From Faeciplasma sp964650705 (GTDB taxonomy: Bacteria; Bacillota; Clostridia; Oscillospirales; Ruminococcaceae), in assembly GCA_964650705.1 (NCBI GenBank), contig CAZYUJ010000003.1:62001-126000 (forward strand): a stretch of DNA of 64,000 nt, in the 5' to 3' direction. This document shows positions 16,172 to 25,175 of the stretch, one piece after another. The translations under genes were made by a program, and so were the position numbers. Positions within the stretch are counted from its first letter, which is position 1. Each line of letters opens with the position of its first letter. The notes beneath the pieces were generated by a model. That model ran no database searches, had not been told where the DNA came from, and saw only the letters and a program-made list of their open reading frames with translations.

Positions 16172-16957
16172 TTATGATCTCTTTTTCGATTTTTTGCGGT
16201 TACGCTCCAAAAATTCGACACAAAAGCTTTCATAAGCCTCTGCTCCCTTCGAGCTTCTGTCATAATACATTATCGGCTTTCCGTGGCTGGGAGCTTCGGA
16301 AAGTGCGACATTTCTCGGAATGACTGTGTTATAGATGTCATTCGGGAAGTATTTTTTGACCTCTGCAACGACCTGTGCCGTCAGGTTATAACGTGCGACA
16401 AACATCGTGAACAGAATACCCTCGACATACATATTCGGATTATAACCGTCTTTAATTCTTTTTATCGTATCCATCAGCTGAACGAGTCCTTCCAAAGAAT
16501 AGAACTCACACTGAATGGGTATCAAAACCGAGTCACAAGCTGTCAGCGCATTAAGCGTTATAAGGCTTAGTGACGGCGGGCAGTCTATAAGTATGAAATC
16601 AAAGCTGTCTTTGACCGTTAAAAGCTGCATCTTAAGGCGCATCAAGCGGTTTTCAAGCGAAGCCAGCTCGATCTCAGCACCTGCAAGCTTTTGAGCAGAT
16701 GAGATCAGCGAAACGCCCTTAAAGGCTGTCGGAACGATAGCATCACTTGCTCGGCACGCGCCGATTATAACTTCATAAACGGTGTTGACAATGGCTCTTT
16801 TTCTGACGCCGAAGCCCGTTGTGGTGTTTCCCTGTGCGTCAATATCGACAACAAGCACCTTTTTCCCCTTGCCGCCGAGAGCCGCCGCAAGATTTACGAC
16901 CGATGTTGACTTTCCAACGCCGCCTTTTTGGTTTGAAACGGCGATTATCTTGCCCAT
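16172..16957 (-). CDS. parA: Chromosome partitioning ATPase ParA (Soj)
   Basis: This 261-residue Walker-type ATPase works with ParB in origin segregation and, in B. subtilis, modulates DnaA. The deviant Walker A KGGVGKSTSVVNLAAAL is at the N-terminus (both signature lysines present), Walker B (ILIDCPPSLSLITLNAL) near residue 120, and conserved C-terminal VIPRNVALSEAPSHGKP near 210. ATG 16957 follows AAGGAGG. Its short length lacks an N-terminal DNA-binding domain, as expected for chromosomal ParA. Confidence 0.97.
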   Translation of the reverse strand: MGKIIAVSNQKGGVGKSTSVVNLAAALGGKGKKVLVVDIDAQGNTTTGFGVRKRAIVNTVYEVIIGACRASDAIVPTAFKGVSLISSAQKLAGAEIELASLENRLMRLKMQLLTVKDSFDFILIDCPPSLSLITLNALTACDSVLIPIQCEFYSLEGLVQLMDTIKRIKDGYNPNMYVEGILFTMFVARYNLTAQVVAEVKKYFPNDIYNTVIPRNVALSEAPSHGKPIMYYDRSSKGAEAYESFCVEFLERNRKKSKKRS

Positions 16958-17110
16958 TTTCCCCCTCCTTGCATATTTATCATTATTCTAAGTATGCCAT
17001 AAATCGAAAGGGTTTGCAACAGTTTTTGAAGAAAAGTTTTGTCGGGCGGAAAATTACTTTGCGCGCAAGGCACCGCCGCCCGAGCCTTCGGCTCGGAAAA
17101 GCCAAAGCAA

Positions 17111-17126
17111 TGTTTCACGTGGAACA
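17111..17126. promoter_or_regulatory. parS centromere site
   Basis: TGTTTCACGTGGAACA is the exact reverse complement of the classical B. subtilis parS sequence TGTTCCACGTGAAACA. It sits between parA and noc, about 11 kb from dnaA, where ParB would nucleate. Confidence 0.93.
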
Positions 17127-17158
17127 AATAGTCAAGTCTCTCTTCGTTCGACTTACTA

Positions 17159-17222
17159 TGAAAAAACGATTCTCGGCGTGAAACGCCTCGTGCTAAAGCA
17201 CCATCGTTTTTTGCTGCCTACC
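17159..17222. repeat. Diverged relative of the 105-bp repeat
   Basis: AAAAAACGATTCTCGG, two small hairpins (GGCGTGAAACGCC, GTGCTAAAGCAC), then CATCGTTTTTTGC and CTACCGTT. This is the same plan as the units at 7054-7127 and 7159-7232. It lies just after the noc stop codon and might serve as its terminator. Confidence 0.55.
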
Positions 17223-17242
17223 GTTAAGAAAGGCTTCCTGCA

Positions 17243-18058
17243 CTACTCCTTCTTCAGCGGGATTCTGATGTGATAATCCAAGAAGTCCTCCGACTGCTGT
17301 TTATCAACGTTGACATCAACTCCTGCGATCTGCATCGTTTCGACAGCCTTGTTCACGGTGTTCATAAAAAGCCGCAGATCCTTAAAAATTACCGAGCCCT
17401 TGCGGATATTGCGCCTGTATCTCTCTTTTTCTATCATCGAATCTATCAGCCGTTCTGTCTTTTCGACGTTCAGCTTTTGTCTGACCGCTTGGTTTATAGC
17501 GTCAATTCGTTGTTCCGAGGTTTCAAGTCTCAAAAACGCCCTTGCGTGGCGTTCTGTCAAGCCTCCCTCAAGAATCAGCCTTCGCTCATCGAGCGAAAGC
17601 TTCAAAAGCCGAAGCTTGTTTGCGAGCGTCGATTGGGCATAACCGAGGCGGAAAGCCGCATCCTCCTGAGTCATTCCGTAAAGCTCGATAAGACGGGCGA
17701 TAGCGTTTGCCTCCTCGAAAAAGCCAAGATCCTGCCTTTGGATATTTTCAACGAGAGAAAGGAGCGCCGAGTTTCTGTCCGTGACCTCGCTCACGATGCA
17801 GGGAACGGTCTCAAGCCCCGCCAAAATAGCCGCTCGAAGCCTTCTCTCACCTGCGATCAACTCATATCCTGAGCCGGCACGTCTTATACTCAGCGGCTGT
17901 AAAATTCCGTCTGCCTTAATGCTTGCGGCAAGAGCCAGAAGCTCGTTGCGGTCAAAATCCCGCCTTGGCTGATATGGGTTCGGCGCTATCGTTTCGATCG
18001 GGATCTCGATAACTTTTGCAACGATCTTTTCTTTTTTCGGTGTAAATACAGGTGACAT
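17243..18058 (-). CDS. noc: ParB paralogue, Noc-like nucleoid occlusion protein
   Basis: This 271-residue ParB-family protein has a CTP-binding GERRLRAAILAG motif near residue 75, a helix-turn-helix (MTQEDAAFRLGYAQSTLANKLRLL) near 135 and a C-terminal dimerisation region. It is encoded between rsmG and parA, the position of noc in B. subtilis. That position, not a recognised sequence hallmark, is why I favour Noc over a second Spo0J. The N-terminus lacks an obvious strongly amphipathic membrane-binding helix. ATG 18058 follows AAAGGAAA. Confidence 0.8.
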   Translation of the reverse strand: MSPVFTPKKEKIVAKVIEIPIETIAPNPYQPRRDFDRNELLALAASIKADGILQPLSIRRAGSGYELIAGERRLRAAILAGLETVPCIVSEVTDRNSALLSLVENIQRQDLGFFEEANAIARLIELYGMTQEDAAFRLGYAQSTLANKLRLLKLSLDERRLILEGGLTERHARAFLRLETSEQRIDAINQAVRQKLNVEKTERLIDSMIEKERYRRNIRKGSVIFKDLRLFMNTVNKAVETMQIAGVDVNVDKQQSEDFLDYHIRIPLKKE

Positions 18059-18166
18059 TTCGATATTTCCTTTCTTTTCAAAGTCCTTTTTCTTTTATGC
18101 TACCATATATTTACATATAATTCCACACAAATATACCGCCATTCTCCCTCGAAAAAGCTCACGAAC

Positions 18167-18199
18167 AAAAAAATGCCGCACTTTTTCGGCGGCATTTTG
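18167..18199 (-). terminator. Intrinsic terminator of rsmG
   Basis: On the minus strand, AATGCCGCC/GCGGCATT is followed by seven T, 40 nt past the rsmG stop codon. Confidence 0.85.
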
Positions 18200-18241
18200 C
18201 AAATTATTCTGTTAGGAAATAAGTCTTTTTGCGATATCTTT

Positions 18242-18955
18242 TTAAAGAGGCTTTTTGTTCATTTTCCCCTTCGGTCTCGGATAGGCCTTCGGCGTAGGCG
18301 CGATCTTTCTGATGATAACAAGCGTTCGCTTATCCCCTGTCGGCAGAGTGTATTCGATGACCTTTTCCGTCTTTCCGCCGAGCGTCTTGATCGCTGTATA
18401 GGCTGACTTTATCTCTTCGGCGCAATCAGCGCCCTTCAAAGCGACAAAAGCTCCGCCGACCTTGACGAAAGGAAGGCAATATTCAGCCAATACCGAAAGT
18501 CTTGCAACAGCTCTTGCGGTTGCGATGTCGAATTTTTCACGCTTTTCGCCCGATCCCGAATCCTCAGCACGCTCGTGAGTGCAATCGGCACAAATGCCGA
18601 TACTGTCGCATACCTCGCTTAAAAAGTTGACTCGCTTATTAAGGCTATCCATCAAAGTGAGGCTTATGTCCTCTCGCATTATCTTCATCGGGATTCCGGG
18701 GAATCCTGCTCCCGTTCCGACATCGATAACAGATGCGTTTTCGGGGATATCAAACATCGAAAGAGGCAAAACGCTGTCCAAAAAGTGTTTGATTGCAATT
18801 CCTTCCGGATCGGTTATAGCTGTGAGATTTATCTTTTCGTTCCACTCGACCAACAGATCCGCATATTTTGTGAATTTGTCATATTGTTCATCGGTGACAT
18901 CAAGCGAAGCACCCTCAAAAAGCTTTTTTAATTCATCAAACGATATCAAGTTCAC
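18242..18955 (-). CDS. rsmG: 16S rRNA (guanine-N7) methyltransferase
   Basis: This enzyme methylates G527 of 16S rRNA using S-adenosylmethionine; loss gives low-level streptomycin resistance in other bacteria. The 237-residue Rossmann methyltransferase has the SAM loop VIDVGTGAGFPGIPMKI near residue 75, KINLTAITDPEGIAIKHFLDS near 45 and the ATARAVARLSVLAEY motif near 135. GTG 18955 overlaps the last codons of mnmG by 4 nt, indicating coupling. Normal length for GidB. Confidence 0.95.
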   Translation of the reverse strand: MNLISFDELKKLFEGASLDVTDEQYDKFTKYADLLVEWNEKINLTAITDPEGIAIKHFLDSVLPLSMFDIPENASVIDVGTGAGFPGIPMKIMREDISLTLMDSLNKRVNFLSEVCDSIGICADCTHERAEDSGSGEKREKFDIATARAVARLSVLAEYCLPFVKVGGAFVALKGADCAEEIKSAYTAIKTLGGKTEKVIEYTLPTGDKRTLVIIRKIAPTPKAYPRPKGKMNKKPL

Positions 18956-20841
18956 TTTGTGTCACCGCCTTTTCTTTTCTCCTGTTCAAGCCAGATAAGC
19001 AAAACAGAAACGTCAGCCGGATTAACGCCCGAAATTCTCGAAGCCTGGCCGATGCTTAAGGGTCTTATCTTGTTCAGCTTTTCCTGTGCCTCAAGTCTTA
19101 ATCCTCTTATAGAGCCATAGTCAACGTCATCAGGCAACGCTTTTTCCTCAAGCTTTCTCATCGCTTCGACCTGTTCAAGCTGAATGGAGATATATCCCTC
19201 GTACTTAATTCTAAGCTCGACCTGTTCCTTGACCTCGTCATCAAGCTCGGGGCGCATGGGATCAACCACCTTGAGCCCCTCATACGTAACCTGTGGGCGT
19301 TTTATAAGCTTCGCAAGCGTCGAGCCGTTGGTTATCGGCTCTGTTCCACATGAAACAAGATAGTCTGAAAGCTCCTTCGACGGACCGATGTTGAAGTGTT
19401 CAAGTCGTTCGACCTCAGCCTCAATCTTAGAAAGCTTGTCTAAAAGTCTCTCGTAACGCTCTTTCGAGATAAGCCCAAGCTCATAACCAAAGGGAGTCAA
19501 GCGCTCGTCAGCGTTATCCTCACGCAAAAGGAGTCTGTATTCGCTTCGAGAGGTCATCATTCTGTAAGGATCCATAACGCCCTTTGTGACAAGGTCGTCG
19601 ATAAGTGTGCCGATATAGGACGATGCTCTGTCCAAAACGAAAGGCTTTTTGCCCAAAATTTTGTTTGAGGCATTGATCCCTGCGATAAGTCCCTGTGCCG
19701 CCGCCTCTTCATAGCCGGAGGTTCCGTTGAACTGTCCTGCGCCGTAAAGGCCGGAGATCTTCTTGAACTCAAGTGTCGGCAAAAGCTCTGTCGAATCACA
19801 GCAGTCATATTCGATAGCATATGCGTTTCGCATTATTTCGACGTTTTCGAGCCCTTCTATAGTCCTCAAAAATTCGAGCTGAACCTCTTCGGGCAAAGAA
19901 GACGACATTCCCTGTAAATAGAACTCGTCGGTATCAACTCCCATCGGCTCGATAAAGAGCTGATGACGGGGCTTGTCCGAAAATCTTACGATCTTATCTT
20001 CTATTGAGGGGCAGTAACGGGGGCCGATACCCTCGATGCGTCCCGAATATAACGGCGAGCGATGCAAATTGTCGAGTATTACCTTATGTGTACGCTCGTT
20101 AGTATAGCTGATGTAGCAGGAGACGGTGTTGTGCAGCTCGCCCTTTGTCTCAAACGAGAAGGGAACGATTTTGTCATCACCGTTTTGAACCTCAAGCTTA
20201 TCGAAGTCGATGCTTCTTCGGTGAACTCTGGCGGGAGTTCCCGTTTTGAATCGGCGCATGGTTATACCCATGCCGATGAGGCAATCGGTCAGCCCCTTTG
20301 CGGGAAGTGTGGCGTCAGGCCCTGATTCATAAGAAACCTCACCAACGTGGATAACGCCGCCCAAGTATGTTCCTGTGCAGATGATGACAGCTTTGGTCTT
20401 ATACTTTGTTCCGAGCTTTGTGGTTATTCCGCAAACAGCTCCCGACCCGTCAAGCTCGATGCTGATAATTTCAGCTTGCTTGATCTCGAGGTTAGGCTGA
20501 GCCTCACACACACGCTTCATGTATGCGTGATATTTCATTCTGTCGGACTGAACGCGCAAGCTGTGAACGGCAGGGCCTTTTCCGAGGTTCAAGATTCGGC
20601 TCTGCAAAAAAGTAGCGTCAGCCGCTTTGCCCATCTCGCCGCCCAAAGCATCTATCTCTCGCACCAAATGTCCCTTTGCCGTTCCGCCGATGGAGGGGTT
20701 ACAGGGCATGTTTGCGATTGCGTCGAGCGTGATGGTGAACAGTGCGACCTTGAGCCCAAGGCGAGCTCCGCAGAGCGCAGCTTCAACACCGGCGTGTCCT
20801 GCGCCGACTACTATATAGTCGTATTCGCCCAAATAGTGCAT
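18952..20841 (-). CDS. mnmG: tRNA uridine-34 carboxymethylaminomethyl modification enzyme
   Basis: This FAD enzyme works with MnmE to modify the wobble uridine in several tRNAs. The 629-residue protein starts with the FAD-binding GAGHAGVEAA loop. It contains family motifs MPCNPSIGGTAKGHLVREIDALGG near residue 47, TGTYLGGVIHVGE near 155 and GLYGAGQFNGTSGYEEAAAQG near 365, plus the C-terminal MnmE-interacting helical region. AAAGGAC precedes ATG 20841. A degenerate parS-like 16-mer is embedded at 19342. Confidence 0.97.
   Translation of the reverse strand: MHYLGEYDYIVVGAGHAGVEAALCGARLGLKVALFTITLDAIANMPCNPSIGGTAKGHLVREIDALGGEMGKAADATFLQSRILNLGKGPAVHSLRVQSDRMKYHAYMKRVCEAQPNLEIKQAEIISIELDGSGAVCGITTKLGTKYKTKAVIICTGTYLGGVIHVGEVSYESGPDATLPAKGLTDCLIGMGITMRRFKTGTPARVHRRSIDFDKLEVQNGDDKIVPFSFETKGELHNTVSCYISYTNERTHKVILDNLHRSPLYSGRIEGIGPRYCPSIEDKIVRFSDKPRHQLFIEPMGVDTDEFYLQGMSSSLPEEVQLEFLRTIEGLENVEIMRNAYAIEYDCCDSTELLPTLEFKKISGLYGAGQFNGTSGYEEAAAQGLIAGINASNKILGKKPFVLDRASSYIGTLIDDLVTKGVMDPYRMMTSRSEYRLLLREDNADERLTPFGYELGLISKERYERLLDKLSKIEAEVERLEHFNIGPSKELSDYLVSCGTEPITNGSTLAKLIKRPQVTYEGLKVVDPMRPELDDEVKEQVELRIKYEGYISIQLEQVEAMRKLEEKALPDDVDYGSIRGLRLEAQEKLNKIRPLSIGQASRISGVNPADVSVLLIWLEQEKRKGGDTK
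19342..19357. promoter_or_regulatory. Near-consensus parS site inside mnmG
   Basis: TGTTCCACATGAAACA differs from the parS consensus TGTTCCACGTGAAACA at one central base. It lies about 2.2 kb from the perfect parS, in the span where secondary parS sites are usual, but falls within coding sequence. Confidence 0.5.
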
Positions 20842-20944
20842 TGAATCAGTCCTTTCTTGTATACTGTGAGTATAATTTATATCTGATATTTCTGATTGTA
20901 TAGTAAATCAGCTAAAGTGCATTTCTCATAAGCAGTTTTTTATC

Positions 20945-21150
20945 GGTGTCGGCGCTGTCGCACCGACTTTATCGCTCGGCACTCGTTTTGCTTCGCAAAA
21001 CCACGCCTCGCGGCGTGGGCGAAGCCCGTCCGCGCTTCGCGCGGACTCGCCGCGGCAAAGCCGCGGCGCCGCACCCTGCGGGTGCGGCGGGCTTCGCCCG
21101 ACAAAGCGGCGCGAGTCGCACGGAGTGCGGTGGCGCCGCGGTAAGCTACG
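20945..21150 (-). repeat. Structured intergenic element, copy 2, with GC-rich extension
   Basis: The core at 20945-21011 is in reverse orientation: GTGTCGGCGC...CACCGAC, then CGCTCGGCACTCG, hairpin TTTTGCTTCGCAAAA, then CCACGCCTCGC. Downstream are further GC hairpins (CGTCCGCGCTTCGCGCGGAC, GCCGCACCCTGCGGGTGCGGC). It fills the mnmE-mnmG gap, where no gene is present. Confidence 0.85.
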
Positions 21151-21218
21151 CATTTTTTACTGAACCTCAGGTACCGAAAAAGCGGTTTTGACGATAAAAG
21201 TTTGTGAATGCAAAGCTT

Positions 21219-22574
21219 TTATTTTCCGACACAGAATCTGCTGAATACATCGTCAACCACAGCTTCGGTCGCTTTTTCGCCCGTCAGCTCTAAAAGAGCG
21301 TTTGCCGCTTCGTCGATGTCGATGGTTACAGCGTCCAAGGTAAGCCCCATTAAAATAGCATCATGTGCGAGCAAAATGTGCTTGAGTGCCTTCTCGCAGC
21401 AGAGCTTCTGGCGCTCGTTTGCAAACACCGCAGGCGATGAATCATAGCCAGAAAGCTTGAAGAGATCAAATACCTTTTCACGCAGTTTTTCAAGCCCGTT
21501 TCGCTCTTTTGCTGATACAAACAGTATATTTTCATCATGAATATACTCTGTGTTTATGTTTTTCGGCATATCTGACTTGTTTACAAGCACAATGTGCCGT
21601 CTGTTTTCGATAGATCTCAAAAGCTCAAGGTCGTCCTCATCAAGTTCTCGAGAGCCGTCGAGCACGCAAAGGATAAGCTCCGCCGAGTCGATTTTCTTCT
21701 TTGCAAGGTCAACGCCGATCGCCTCGACCTCGTCAGAAGATCGGTGGATTCCGGCGGTGTCCGAAAGTCTGAGGATCACGTCGCCCAAGCGCACCGATTC
21801 TTCGACAATGTCTCTTGTCGTTCCTGCGACAGAAGTGACGATGCTTCGCTCATAGCCAAGCAAAGCGTTCATAAGCGTTGACTTTCCGACATTGGGTTTT
21901 CCGACTATTGCGGTGTCAATTCCCTCTCTGAAAATTCTTCCCGAATCGTAATCAGAAAGGATCCTTTTGAGCTGAGCGCCGCAATCGGAAAGGATCATCA
22001 AAAGCGAGTCATTATCGGTTTCGGGGATGTCCTCGTCGGGATAGTCTGTCCAAGCGGCAAGCGAGCCGAGAATATTTACAAGCTTGTCACAAACCTTCCT
22101 TGCGGATTTATATAGCTCTCCCTCGTGCATAAGGTTTGCACTTTTCAAGGTACTCTCGCCCTGTGCTGAAATAATGTCTGCAACTCCCTCAGCCTCCGTA
22201 AGCGAGAGCTTGCCGTTCAAGAATGCACGCTTTGTAAATTCACCTGCAGCCGCAGGCTCAGCGCCATGCTCGATGCAGGCACGCAAAACGCGCTTTGTAA
22301 CGTAAAGCCCGCCGTGACAGGATATCTCAACCGTATCCTCACCGGTATAGCTTCTCGGAGCGATGAAGACTGTGAGCAGCACGTCGTCCAATATCTCGCC
22401 GTTTGAAACGATTCTGCCGTATTTACATGTGTGACCGGCCATATCTGTGACTTTTTTTCCGTCGAAGGAAACAAAGATCTCATCAGCTATCGCAACAGCC
22501 TTCTCGCCGCTGAGGCGGATAAGGGATATTCCGCCGACAGCCTGTGCGGTCGAAATTGCGCAAATAGTGCTCAC
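21219..22574 (-). CDS. mnmE: tRNA modification GTPase
   Basis: This G protein partners MnmG in forming cmnm5U34 in tRNA. The 451-residue protein has an N-terminal tetrahydrofolate-binding domain, a central helical domain and an inserted GTPase. The GTPase motifs are G1 IVGKPNVGKSTLMNALLG near residue 215, G2 AGTTRD, G3 DTAGI and G4 NKSD. It ends with the conserved C-terminal FCVGK, whose Cys is functionally required in E. coli. The start is GTG 22574 after GGAGAG. It is separated from mnmG by a repeat-filled gap. Confidence 0.97.
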   Translation of the reverse strand: MSTICAISTAQAVGGISLIRLSGEKAVAIADEIFVSFDGKKVTDMAGHTCKYGRIVSNGEILDDVLLTVFIAPRSYTGEDTVEISCHGGLYVTKRVLRACIEHGAEPAAAGEFTKRAFLNGKLSLTEAEGVADIISAQGESTLKSANLMHEGELYKSARKVCDKLVNILGSLAAWTDYPDEDIPETDNDSLLMILSDCGAQLKRILSDYDSGRIFREGIDTAIVGKPNVGKSTLMNALLGYERSIVTSVAGTTRDIVEESVRLGDVILRLSDTAGIHRSSDEVEAIGVDLAKKKIDSAELILCVLDGSRELDEDDLELLRSIENRRHIVLVNKSDMPKNINTEYIHDENILFVSAKERNGLEKLREKVFDLFKLSGYDSSPAVFANERQKLCCEKALKHILLAHDAILMGLTLDAVTIDIDEAANALLELTGEKATEAVVDDVFSRFCVGK

Positions 22575-22601
22575 TTTTTCACTCTCCTTGGGTCAAATAA
22601 A

Positions 22602-22792
22602 GGTGTCGGCGCTATCGCACCGACTTTATCGCTCGGCACTCGTTTTGCTCCGCAAAACCACGCCTCGCATCGGGGGCGAAGCCCCTGTGCGCGCTCCGCG
22701 CGCACGCCCGAGGGGCGCACCGCCCCCCTCGGGCAAGCCCGCACCGCAGGTGCGGGCGGGCTTCGCCCCGACACTGCGGCTTCGATCAACCG
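22602..22792 (-). repeat. Structured intergenic element, copy 3, with GC-rich extension
   Basis: The core at 22602-22669 is in reverse orientation and nearly identical to copy 2, with inner hairpin TTTTGCTCCGCAAAA. It is followed by GC-rich palindromes (GTGCGCGCTCCGCGCGCAC, CCCGCACCGCAGGTGCGGG). It occupies the jag-mnmE gap. Confidence 0.88.
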
Positions 22793-22825
22793 TCTTTCAT
22801 AAGCTCCTTAAAGCGAAGCCCACGA

Positions 22826-22858
22826 ATAAGCGGCTCTCCGAAAGGAAAGCCGCTCAAT
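22826..22858 (-). terminator. Probable intrinsic terminator of jag
   Basis: On the minus strand, GAGCGGCTTTCC/GGAGAGCCGCTT directly after the jag stop codon; the following tract is only weakly T-rich. Confidence 0.6.
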
Positions 22859-22860
22859 CA

Positions 22861-23658
22861 TTAAAATTCGATCTTTGAATAGAGACCCGAGCCGATCTCG
22901 TCCTCAGGCTTCGGCTTCTTATAATCCTTCTCGAATGAGGAGGAAATATCAAGGCTTCTTGCCTTAAACTCTTCTCTGGGCTTTCTGGGACCTCTTCCGC
23001 GTCCGCCCTTGCGGTCATTCTTGTCGCCGCCGCGATAGCTTCTCTTCTCGGTCGAGGAAATAAGCACCTTTCTGTAAGGCTCCTCACCTGTGGAGCGAGA
23101 GGTTGCGCCTTCGATACTGCTTACTGCTGCGTGAATGATCCTTCTTTCATAGGGATTCATGGGCTCGAGTGCAACGGTTCTTCCGGTCTTCTTTGCCTTT
23201 GCAACCATCTTCTTTGCGAGCTCCTCAAGCTGAGTCTTTCTCTTTGCTCTGAATCCGCAGCAATCTGTGGAGATTCTGTAATAATCCTTGCTTGTCTTGT
23301 TACAGGTCAGCGATGCCAAATACTGAATAGCGTCGATAACCTCGCCTCTGCGGCCGATGATTCCGTCAGCGCCCTCACCCGAAATATCCAAAAGCGAACC
23401 GCCCTCGATATCGGAAATTGCGATCTCGGGTTCTTCATAGCCCATCGCAACCATAACTTCCTTGATGTAGTTTGCTGCGATCTCGGGCTTTGTGAGCTCA
23501 TATTCAGCCTCGACCTTTGCTTCACCCTTTAATCCGAAGATTGTTTTTCTGGGCTCTTCGAGCACGGTGAATGTGATTCTCGACTCGTCGACATTAAAAG
23601 TGCTGACAGCCAAAGCCTTAGCTTCGTCAACAGTCTTTGCGTTAAAAATTTGTTTCAC
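22861..23658 (-). CDS. jag: RNA-binding protein Jag (KhpB)
   Basis: This 265-residue protein has the Jag-N domain (VKQIFNAKTVDEAKALAVSTF), a KH domain (GADGIIGRRGEVIDAIQYL, GRRG being its GXXG loop) and an R3H domain (PMNPYERRIIHAAVSS). KhpB binds RNA with KhpA and affects cell elongation and sporulation in other Firmicutes. The C-terminal 60 residues are basic, Arg/Gly-rich and low in complexity. GTG 23658 follows AAAGGAGAG with a 7-nt gap; an in-frame start 25 codons upstream lacks a site. It follows yidC, as in most Firmicutes. Confidence 0.93.
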   Translation of the reverse strand: MKQIFNAKTVDEAKALAVSTFNVDESRITFTVLEEPRKTIFGLKGEAKVEAEYELTKPEIAANYIKEVMVAMGYEEPEIAISDIEGGSLLDISGEGADGIIGRRGEVIDAIQYLASLTCNKTSKDYYRISTDCCGFRAKRKTQLEELAKKMVAKAKKTGRTVALEPMNPYERRIIHAAVSSIEGATSRSTGEEPYRKVLISSTEKRSYRGGDKNDRKGGRGRGPRKPREEFKARSLDISSSFEKDYKKPKPEDEIGSGLYSKIEF

Positions 23659-23807
23659 GATTTTTCTCTCCTTTATATCATAACAGGGTAAATTTTTGGA
23701 CTCCAAGATTATTTTTGAAAAAATTTTCTTCAAGCTTGTACGTTTGCGTGCAAATCACGCCCGTTTCGGAAGTATATATGGAGGCAAAAATTATAACCGG
23801 CTGTCAG

Positions 23808-25175
23808 TTATTCGTCTTTATAATCGTCTCCGAACATTTCAGCCATGCGCTTTCTTGCAGCACGGATCTTTTCAAGGTCTTCCTCAGAATAACCTTCGTC
23901 ATCGGACATCTCAGCGTGCTTAGCTCTTGCTTCGTTGATCTTCAAGCGCTCGATCTCCTTGCGTTCGGACTTTGAAAGCTTAATTTCATCCTCTGCTTCT
24001 TCAAGTGCATTTTTGGGCGCAGCTCCGCCGTTAAGCTCAGCCAAACGAGCCTTTTGCTGTTCCAAAGCCTGCTGATAAATAGAGGGCTTTCTCTTCTTTT
24101 TCTTGTTTTCCTTTTCAATGATCTTTTCGGTTCTTTCAGGAGTGAAGTACATATTAAGTCCCACAGTCTGAGCAAGGGACAATACGCTCTGGAAGATCCA
24201 ATAGATACCGAGTCCCGCAGGGAAGCTGAAAGCGATCCAGAAGGAGAAGAGCGGCATTACATAAAGCATCATGGTCATGCCCGAATTGCCCGAGCTGTTC
24301 ATACCGTTTTTCTTATTGTAATACTGAGAAATGATAGTAACTGCCAGCTGAGATATCAAAGAAAGGATGGGAATAAGGATGTAGATAGAATTCCAACTGG
24401 GATATGAACCCAAATAGAGTCCGAAGAAGGTATAGTCGAATTCATCACAGAAGTTTGAAATGTCAGCATCAAACAAATCGGGATAATCCCTTGCAACAGA
24501 GAGAACCAAAAGCTCAGCTCTGTCGGTGCTGCTTGATGTAATAAGTCTGTCAGAAACCTTTGATGTGTCGGTGAAGTATTCATCCATACCGGGGTTTGCG
24601 ACGAAGGTATCAGCGATTTCCTGAACCCTTTCCTCACCAAGCTTTGCAACGTTATCATAAGACATCAAAACGGTCTTAACGTCAACTCCTGCTTCAACAA
24701 GCTCCGCAACAGTGATACCGTCAGCGCCATAGGCTTCGTCAGAATCGTTCTTTAAAGCATAGCTTGCGGTATAATATTCGCTGACCGTTGTCTTTGCAGC
24801 ATCTATCTTATCGGAATCGAAGCCGGAAATATAGGTCAAAGGAGCATAAACTACCTCGATAATAGCAAAGAGCAGTACAAATGTAACAATCATCGGCAAG
24901 CATGAGCCCATGGGGTTTACGTTTTCCTGATTATAAAGCTCCATCGTTGCTTCGTTGAGCTTGTCCTTGTTGTTTGCATATTTTTTCTTGAGCTGCTCAA
25001 GCTTTGGATTAAGCCTTTGCATTCTCGCCATGCTCTTCTGCTGCTTAACAGAAGAAGGAAGCATGATGAGCTTGATCAAAAGTGTGAACACAAAAAGTGC
25101 CCAACCATAGTTTTTAAGTACCATATAGCAAAGCCACAAAAGCTTACCAAATGGCCAAGCAAGAATTTTAAACAT
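23808..25175 (-). CDS. yidC: Membrane protein insertase YidC with enlarged extracytoplasmic loop
   Basis: This protein inserts and folds membrane proteins, alone or with SecYEG. The 455-residue protein has the YidC/Oxa1 core: WALFVFTLLIKLIMLP (with a membrane-facing Lys), the cytoplasmic coiled hairpin QRLNPKLEQLKKKYANNKDKL, and later helices ending AFSFPAGLGIYWIFQSVLSLAQ. A roughly 140-residue acidic segment (about 125-265) interrupts the usual short loop after the second helix, and a long charged C-terminal tail of about 100 residues follows. No lipoprotein Cys is seen at the N-terminus. It starts 1 nt inside the yidD stop. Confidence 0.94.
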   Translation of the reverse strand: MFKILAWPFGKLLWLCYMVLKNYGWALFVFTLLIKLIMLPSSVKQQKSMARMQRLNPKLEQLKKKYANNKDKLNEATMELYNQENVNPMGSCLPMIVTFVLLFAIIEVVYAPLTYISGFDSDKIDAAKTTVSEYYTASYALKNDSDEAYGADGITVAELVEAGVDVKTVLMSYDNVAKLGEERVQEIADTFVANPGMDEYFTDTSKVSDRLITSSSTDRAELLVLSVARDYPDLFDADISNFCDEFDYTFFGLYLGSYPSWNSIYILIPILSLISQLAVTIISQYYNKKNGMNSSGNSGMTMMLYVMPLFSFWIAFSFPAGLGIYWIFQSVLSLAQTVGLNMYFTPERTEKIIEKENKKKKRKPSIYQQALEQQKARLAELNGGAAPKNALEEAEDEIKLSKSERKEIERLKINEARAKHAEMSDDEGYSEEDLEKIRAARKRMAEMFGDDYKDE

